Both the position numbers and the translations under genes were made by a program. Of a stretch of 17,985 nucleotides of DNA, positions 13,654 through 17,985 are shown piece by piece. Under the pieces are notes generated by a model. That model made no database searches and was not told the DNA's origin. It saw only the letters and a program-made list of their open reading frames with translations. Positions within the stretch are counted from its first letter, which is position 1, and the number at the start of each line of letters is the position of its first letter. Location of the stretch: assembly GCA_000432015.1 (NCBI GenBank), contig HF985523.1, positions 64,217 through 82,201 on the forward strand. The letters are read 5' to 3'. Source of the stretch: Clostridium sp. CAG:1024. GTDB lineage: Bacteria; Bacillota; Clostridia; Christensenellales; CAG-138.

Positions 13654-14868
13654 TTATACCTCTGATAGAAAGTTTCCTTCGATCGCAGAAACCGCAGCGA
13701 GCGCATGTTTGTGCGCGACGCAAAGCTCGATCTTTGTCTCACTCGTGGTGATGAGACTTACCGAAATGCCTGCTGCATTGAGCAGTGAGAGGAGCTTTGC
13801 GGCGATGCCGTGCCGAAGCGCCATGCCGCTGCCCTCGATCGTGATCTTGGTCATGTTGTTTTCCGTGTGGATCGTCGGCGAACCGAAGAACTCGCGCAAT
13901 GCGTTCAGCGCATCGGACAGACTGCTTTCCGGCATGGAGAAGCCGATAGATGATGTTGTGCCAAACGGAGCGGCATAGGAGATCATGTCAATAAATACGC
14001 CGTGCGCGGCTACGCAGGACAAAACATCAGAAGCGAAAGAGGCACGGGCATTTTCAACCGAAACGAAAACGACGGATTGGCCGTCCAGCGAGGAAATGTG
14101 CGAGACGATGTCGTGCTCGGTGACGATGTTCTGCATGTTGTAGAGCCCCGGCGCCTTTCCCATCAGGTACTTGGCTGCGCGCAGCGCACCCTCTGCAAAC
14201 ACGCGTTTGCTGTAGGCGCGATGCGTGATCTCAACGACTTCGTCTTTCCCGATAAAGGACACCTCGTGTTCCCCGACGATGGTTCCGCCGCGCACGGAGT
14301 GAAATCCGATCTCATGATCCGTGCGGCGCTTGTTTTTTTCATGGCGGCCGTAGACATATTCAAGTTCATCGGGCAGTTCCGAAGCAATGCTGTCCGCAAG
14401 CATGAGCGCGGTACCGCTCGGCGCATCCACCTTTTTGCGATGGTGGCGTTCGACGATCTCAACGTCAAACGCAGAACCAAGGGTCGCGGCAGCGCGCCGG
14501 ACGAGCGACATTTGAAGGTTTACGCCGAGAGACATGTTGCCGGTCTGGAAGACCGGCGCGAGCTCTGCGGTACTCTTTATCTGCCGCAGCAGCCGGTCGG
14601 TCAAGCCGGTGGTGCCGATAACGAGAGGGATCTTGCGCGCACGAACATACTGTAATTCGTTTTCAAGTGCAGCGGGGACAGAAAAGTCGATGATGACGTC
14701 GAACGCCTCCCGAACATCCTCAAAACGCGCGTAAACGGGGCAATCAAACCCGGCGCCGGGCGCGCAGTCAACACCTGCCGCGATGGAAAACTCGTCGGAT
14801 TCTGCGGCGGCATTGTAGATGGCATGACCCATTTGGCCGCAGATCCCGTTGATCAGAATCCGAATCAT
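13654..14868 (-). CDS. dapB: 4-hydroxy-tetrahydrodipicolinate reductase fused to C-terminal tandem ACT domains
   Basis: Residues 1-250 are a complete DapB, which reduces the DapA product with NAD(P)H in the cytoplasm on the way to diaminopimelate. Hallmarks are the Rossmann start INGICGQMG (6-14), DFS (61-63), GTTG (85-88), the catalytic ERHHRKKVDAPSGTA (140-154) and the closing KAPGLYNMQNI (238-248), where the family normally ends. The frame then continues for about 154 residues. Residues 263-333 look like a first ACT domain, and 338-404 resemble the second ACT domain of aspartokinase (IEGSGMALRHGIAAKLLSLL, then LITTSETKIELCV). Total length is 404 against about 250 usual. A weak AGGG precedes the ATG, 11 bases after dapA. 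The reductase call is firm; the ACT call is strong for the second domain and fair for the first. Confidence 0.93.
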   Translation of the reverse strand: MIRILINGICGQMGHAIYNAAAESDEFSIAAGVDCAPGAGFDCPVYARFEDVREAFDVIIDFSVPAALENELQYVRARKIPLVIGTTGLTDRLLRQIKSTAELAPVFQTGNMSLGVNLQMSLVRRAAATLGSAFDVEIVERHHRKKVDAPSGTALMLADSIASELPDELEYVYGRHEKNKRRTDHEIGFHSVRGGTIVGEHEVSFIGKDEVVEITHRAYSKRVFAEGALRAAKYLMGKAPGLYNMQNIVTEHDIVSHISSLDGQSVVFVSVENARASFASDVLSCVAAHGVFIDMISYAAPFGTTSSIGFSMPESSLSDALNALREFFGSPTIHTENNMTKITIEGSGMALRHGIAAKLLSLLNAAGISVSLITTSETKIELCVAHKHALAAVSAIEGNFLSEV

Positions 14869-14879
14869 GACCGTCGCCC

Positions 14880-15755
14880 TCAGATCAGCTCATAGGCGCG
14901 CAGCGTTTCCGTCACGAGACGCAGATTCGACTCGGACAGCGGGACGAGCGGCAGGCGCACATCGGGGCTGCACAGCTTCATAAGTCCCATCATCGCCTTG
15001 ACGGGGATAGGGTTGACTTCGCAGAACGCGGCTTTCCACAGGGGGATCATCTGGATTTGGATCTCACGCGCAAGCGCCAAATCGCCCTTGAAGAAAGCTT
15101 CGCAGAGACCGTGCATGGCCTCCGGCATGACGTTCGCGATCGTGGAAATGACGCCCTTGCCGCCGATGCTGAGCACGGGCAGAACGTGATCGTCGTTTCC
15201 GGCGTAAATATCACAGTCGGGACAGAGCGCAGCCAGGTTGACGATCTGCTCGATGTTGCCGCTCGCTTCTTTGACGCCGACGATATTCTCGTGCCGCATC
15301 AGCTCCGCCATCGTGGCGGGCAGCACATTGAGCCCCGTGCGCGAAGGCACGTTGTAGACGATGATCGGCAGATCAACGCTGTCGGCAACGGCATTGTAGT
15401 GCGCGACAAGACCCGCCTGCGTGGTTTTGTTGTAGTACGGGGTAACGATGAGAAGACCGTCTACGCCGATCGCTTCTGCAGAGCGGCTGCTCTCGATTAC
15501 CGTTTCGGTGCAGTTTCCGCCGGTTCCGGCGATCACGGGAACACGGCCGTTGACCCGTTCAACGACGAACTGGATCACACTCAGCCGTTCGTCAACGGTC
15601 ATGGTCGCGGACTCGCCCGTCGTCCCGCAGACGACGATGGCGTCGGTACCGCTTGCAATTTGCAGTTCGATCAGCCGCGTGAACGCGGTGAAATCGATAG
15701 CGCCGTCACGGAAAGGGGTAACGATCGCGACGGCAGAGCCTTGAAAAATAGACAT
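14880..15755 (-). CDS. dapA: 4-hydroxy-tetrahydrodipicolinate synthase
   Basis: DapA condenses pyruvate with aspartate semialdehyde, the product of the adjacent asd gene, to give 4-hydroxy-tetrahydrodipicolinate. The 291-residue product is of normal length. It has GTTGES (44-49), which contains the proton-relay Thr, the TPYYNK block (105-110), YNVPSRT (134-140) with the relay Tyr134 and the carboxylate-binding Arg139, and the Schiff-base Lys162 in GVKEASG. GGGAGG (15765-15770) lies 9 bases before the ATG, inside the asd 3' end, and the gap to asd is only 4 bases. It is the middle gene of asd-dapA-dapB. In a spore former the same pathway branch supplies dipicolinate as well as DAP and lysine. 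Confidence 0.98.
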   Translation of the reverse strand: MSIFQGSAVAIVTPFRDGAIDFTAFTRLIELQIASGTDAIVVCGTTGESATMTVDERLSVIQFVVERVNGRVPVIAGTGGNCTETVIESSRSAEAIGVDGLLIVTPYYNKTTQAGLVAHYNAVADSVDLPIIVYNVPSRTGLNVLPATMAELMRHENIVGVKEASGNIEQIVNLAALCPDCDIYAGNDDHVLPVLSIGGKGVISTIANVMPEAMHGLCEAFFKGDLALAREIQIQMIPLWKAAFCEVNPIPVKAMMGLMKLCSPDVRLPLVPLSESNLRLVTETLRAYELI

Positions 15756-15759
15756 ACGT

Positions 15760-16767
15760 TTACGCCTCCCACTGTCGAATCAGTTCCTCAGCAATCTGTA
15801 CTGCGTTGGTCGCAGCGCCCTTGCGGATATTGTCCGCAACGCACCAGAGATTTACGCCGCTGTCCACGGAAAAGTCGCGGCGGATCCTGCCCACATACAC
15901 GGGATCCGTGTCGGCTGCTTCAATAGCCATGGGGTAAACGTTATGTTTCGGATCGTCACGCACGATGAGCCCCGGCGCTTTTTCAAGCACGGCACGCAGC
16001 TCGTCAAGCTCGAAGGGCCGCGCAAACTCCACATTGATGCTCTCGCTGTGACCGTGGTAGACCGGTACGCGCACGGTGGTCGCCGTCACGCGCAGTTCGG
16101 GCAGTGAAAGGATCTTTCTCGTTTCGTCGATCATTTTCTGCTCTTCTTTCGTATACCCCGTGTCGAGGAAAACGTCGATGTGCGGCAGGCAGTTGCCCGC
16201 GATGGGGTGCGGGAATTTTTGCGGCGCTTCGCCTTTCAGACCGTTGACGAGATCCATGTAGCCCTTTTGCCCCGCGCCGGATACCGCCTGATAGGTTGAA
16301 TACACGACCCGCTTCAGACCGTAAGCGTCGGCAAGCGGCTTCAGAACGACCATCGCCTGAATGGTCGAACAGTTCGGGTTCGCGATAATCCCCTTGTTTT
16401 TATAGCCGGGGATGGCGTCCGGGTTGACTTCCGGAACAACGAGCGGTACGTCGGGATCCATTCGCCAGCAGCTGGAATTATCGATCACGACAGCGCCGGA
16501 CGCAGCCACGATGGGCGCAAAATGCCGCGAGGTCTCTCCGCCCGCAGAGAAAAGCGCGATGTCGATGTCGAGATCTTGAAAGGCGTCGTCGGTCAGCTCG
16601 CGGACGGTGTAGGTTTTGCCCATGAAGGGGAGCTGTTTACCCGCGCTTCTTGCGGAAGCAAAGAGGAAATACTCCGAGACGGGAAGTCTGCGCTCCTCGA
16701 GCACTTGAAGGAACTTCCGGCCGACCATTCCGGTGGCGCCGACAACGGCAACGCGATACTGTTTCAT
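15760..16767 (-). CDS. asd: Aspartate-semialdehyde dehydrogenase
   Basis: Asd reduces aspartyl phosphate to aspartate semialdehyde with NADPH, the branch-point substrate for DAP/lysine and for threonine/methionine. The 335-residue protein has the N-terminal VAVVGATGMVGRKFL (6-20), SARSAGK (38-44), NPNCST with catalytic Cys133, QAVSGAGQKG (160-169) and RVPVYHGHSES with catalytic His240. GGAG (16777-16780) lies 9 bases before the ATG. It is the promoter-proximal gene of the operon; aspartokinase, the preceding enzyme, is not in the window. It diverges from the methyltransferase-hslO unit. Confidence 0.98.
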   Translation of the reverse strand: MKQYRVAVVGATGMVGRKFLQVLEERRLPVSEYFLFASARSAGKQLPFMGKTYTVRELTDDAFQDLDIDIALFSAGGETSRHFAPIVAASGAVVIDNSSCWRMDPDVPLVVPEVNPDAIPGYKNKGIIANPNCSTIQAMVVLKPLADAYGLKRVVYSTYQAVSGAGQKGYMDLVNGLKGEAPQKFPHPIAGNCLPHIDVFLDTGYTKEEQKMIDETRKILSLPELRVTATTVRVPVYHGHSESINVEFARPFELDELRAVLEKAPGLIVRDDPKHNVYPMAIEAADTDPVYVGRIRRDFSVDSGVNLWCVADNIRKGAATNAVQIAEELIRQWEA

Positions 16768-16783
16768 AACTGACTTCTCCTGA

Positions 16784-16798
16784 GTGTATAAAGTACAC
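16784..16798. promoter_or_regulatory. Small inverted repeat in the asd leader
   Basis: GTGTA (16784-16788) and TACAC (16794-16798) are inverted arms with 5 bases between them, located just downstream of the predicted asd start of transcription and upstream of its ribosome binding site. The position would suit an operator or a small leader hairpin, but five pairs in AT-rich DNA can arise by chance. Confidence 0.25.
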
Positions 16799-16814
16799 CA
16801 ATTTATTTATTTAA

Positions 16815-16843
16815 ATTTTACTAAATTCCGCTCCGTTTGTCAA
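16815..16843 (-). promoter_or_regulatory. Sigma-A promoter of asd-dapA-dapB
   Basis: On the minus strand TTGACA (16843-16838), a perfect -35, is followed after 17 bases by TAAAAT (16820-16815). Transcription would begin near 16808, giving a leader of about 40 bases. That is too short for a lysine riboswitch or a T-box. Confidence 0.85.
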
Positions 16844-16923
16844 TTGTATACTTGCACACCGAACGTGCGCCGCGCAGTGGAAGCGCAATTTGAAAACCGC
16901 TCAAGGAAAGCTATGCTTGGGAA

Positions 16924-16952
16924 TTGCGCAGAATGGCATTTGGGTGTAAAAT
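16924..16952 (+). promoter_or_regulatory. Candidate promoter of the methyltransferase-hslO unit
   Basis: TTGCGC (16924-16929) and TAAAAT (16947-16952) are spaced by 17 bases, and the ribosome binding site of the methyltransferase follows at 16976. The -35 box matches the vegetative consensus at TTG and the fifth-position C only loosely. Confidence 0.5.
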
Positions 16953-16990
16953 ATACCATTATTTATTTGTGCGGGAAGGAGAACGGATGG

Positions 16991-17761
16991 ATGGAGAGCG
17001 GCTGCTATACCGGCATGGCGGCGCTGTATGATACGCTCATGCAGGACGTTGATTATGACCGTTGGACGGATTCGCTTGTGCGCCTGATCGAACGGTATGG
17101 CGATGTTGTCCATGACGATCGGATCCGTGTGATCGACTGCGCCTGTGGAACGGGAGCGATCACCGTCCGACTTGCAGAGCGAGGCATGGATCTCACCGGA
17201 CTGGACTGCTCCGAGGATATGCTGCGCTTCGCTTCCGAAAAAGCGATGCGGGCAGGACTGCGGATCCCGTTTGTGCATATGGATATGCGCTCGATCGCGG
17301 TACACCGCAGAGCGGATGCGGTCGTCTGCTGCTGTGACGGCGTGAACTATCTGACGGACGAGCGTGCGGTGAACAGTTTTTTTCGATCGGCGCATGCGGC
17401 GCTGCATCCGGGCGGTCTGCTGCTGTTCGATGTTTCGAGCGCGTATAAGCTTGAGCATGTGCTCGGCTGCAATACGATGGGCGAGGACCGTGCAGAATGC
17501 ACCTATCTTTGGGAAAACATGTACGACCCCGCATCCAGGCTTTTGGAGATGCGGCTGCACTTTTTTGTGCCGGACGGCCGGGAACGGTATCGGCGCTTTG
17601 ACGAGCGACATATCCAGCGTGCGCATCGGACGGAGGAATTAGCGGCGCTGCTGGAGCGCAGCGGCTTTTCCCTGCTTTCGATCACGGAAGCGCTTACGGA
17701 CGCGGCGCCCGCCGAGACAAGCGAGCGCATCCAATTTGTCGCAAGGAGGAACGAGGAATGA
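16991..17761 (+). CDS. Class I SAM-dependent methyltransferase
   Basis: A 256-residue cytoplasmic methyltransferase with a Rossmann-like fold. Motif I is VIDCACGTG (47-55), followed by LTGLDCSEDML (68-78) for the ribose-binding acidic loop, HMDMRSI for the adenine side, and CCCDGVNYL and LHPGGLLLFDVSS for the later strands. The N-terminal YTGMAALYDTLMQDVDYDRW (6-25) is a lead typical of a methyltransferase group common in Firmicutes. The substrate is not known. The start ATG 16991 lies 9 bases after AAGGAG (16976-16981); the frame is open back to 16784 but that part reads across the asd promoter region and is rejected. Its TGA overlaps the ATG of hslO in an ATGA. Confidence 0.92.
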   Translation: MESGCYTGMAALYDTLMQDVDYDRWTDSLVRLIERYGDVVHDDRIRVIDCACGTGAITVRLAERGMDLTGLDCSEDMLRFASEKAMRAGLRIPFVHMDMRSIAVHRRADAVVCCCDGVNYLTDERAVNSFFRSAHAALHPGGLLLFDVSSAYKLEHVLGCNTMGEDRAECTYLWENMYDPASRLLEMRLHFFVPDGRERYRRFDERHIQRAHRTEELAALLERSGFSLLSITEALTDAAPAETSERIQFVARRNEE

Positions 17762-17985
17762 AAGACAAGATTTATCATATGCTGTGCGCGGATGAACAGG
17801 TGCAGGTGTGCGCGATCGACGGCCTGCAAATGGTGCGGCGGATGCGCGAACTGCACAATACGTCTCGCGTTGCGACCGCTGCGCTTGGCAGGCAGCTCAT
17901 GATGACTTCCATGATGGGATCGCGCCTGAAAAATGCGGACGACCGCGTATCGACAATCATCAAGGGCGATGGGTATGCCGGCTCC
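17758..17985 (+). CDS. hslO: Redox-regulated chaperone Hsp33, N-terminal part (runs off right edge)
   Basis: Hsp33 is a cytoplasmic holdase that is switched on by oxidation of a C-terminal zinc-binding Cys cluster. Only 76 codons are present; they show the family's start, with MRELHNTSRVATAALGR and RVSTIIKGDG, the first beta strands of the chaperone domain. The redox Cys motif (CxC and CxxC) lies beyond the window. AGGAGG (17744-17749) lies 8 bases before the ATG, and the ATG overlaps the methyltransferase stop by 4 bases, so the two are probably translationally coupled. Confidence 0.92.
   Translation, partial: MKDKIYHMLCADEQVQVCAIDGLQMVRRMRELHNTSRVATAALGRQLMMTSMMGSRLKNADDRVSTIIKGDGYAGS

Noticed and set aside
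15057..15926. A 289-codon open frame antisense to dapA and the end of asd
   Set aside because: It spans two well-identified genes and their junction with no ribosome binding site or motif of its own.
16768..16870. Lysine riboswitch or T-box upstream of asd
   Set aside because: The sigma-A promoter lies about 75 bases from the ATG and leaves roughly 40 bases of leader; no T-box or L-box signature is seen.
16784..16990. Longer N-terminus for the methyltransferase
   Set aside because: The upstream frame covers the asd promoter and leader and is not like methyltransferase sequence; ATG 16991 has a good ribosome binding site.

Overview
The window looks like a chromosomal segment of a fairly GC-rich, endospore-forming Firmicute, most likely a member of the Clostridia. 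The support is a HrcA-type CIRCE element in front of groESL, three sporulation genes (spoIVA, gpr, spoIIP), strong AGGAGG ribosome binding sites, and sigma-A promoters of the TTGACA-17-TATAAT type. The order DUF512 radical SAM gene, der, plsY, then spoIVA is also a Firmicute neighbourhood. I cannot fix the genus from sequence alone.

Layout from left to right. Positions 1-1189 (minus) hold the N-terminal 396 codons of a copper-type P-ATPase. Positions 1299-3415 hold the groES-groEL heat-shock operon with its promoter, a perfect CIRCE operator and a downstream hairpin. A degV-family gene follows (3445-4350). A bidirectional terminator separates it from a minus-strand operon, 6389 down to 4439, that encodes the large and small subunits of an aconitase-X enzyme and a DUF896 (YnzC-like) protein. 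Divergent from it runs a plus-strand series: DUF512 radical SAM protein, der, plsY and a terminator; then spoIVA with its own terminator; then gpr and spoIIP. Converging on spoIIP is a minus-strand operon asd-dapA-dapB (16767 down to 13654) for the diaminopimelate/lysine branch of the aspartate pathway. Divergent from asd are a class I methyltransferase and the start of hslO (Hsp33), which runs off the right end.

Most of the window is housekeeping. The genes fall into proteostasis (GroES, GroEL, Hsp33), ribosome assembly and membrane lipid synthesis (Der, PlsY), sporulation (coat basement ATPase SpoIVA, germination protease GPR, engulfment amidase SpoIIP) and DAP/lysine synthesis. DAP also feeds the peptidoglycan that SpoIIP remodels, and dipicolinate, the spore core solute, derives from the DapA product.

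The most unusual item is the dapB product. It is a full-length dihydrodipicolinate reductase followed in frame by about 150 residues that resemble the tandem ACT regulatory domains of aspartokinase, and no lysine riboswitch is visible upstream of the operon. Other points worth a second look are a two-gene aconitase-X locus with no pathway partner beside it, a possible gpr promoter placed inside the spoIVA terminator, and a radical SAM gene whose predicted transcript starts at its ATG. I saw no tRNA, rRNA, CRISPR array, prophage or insertion sequence.
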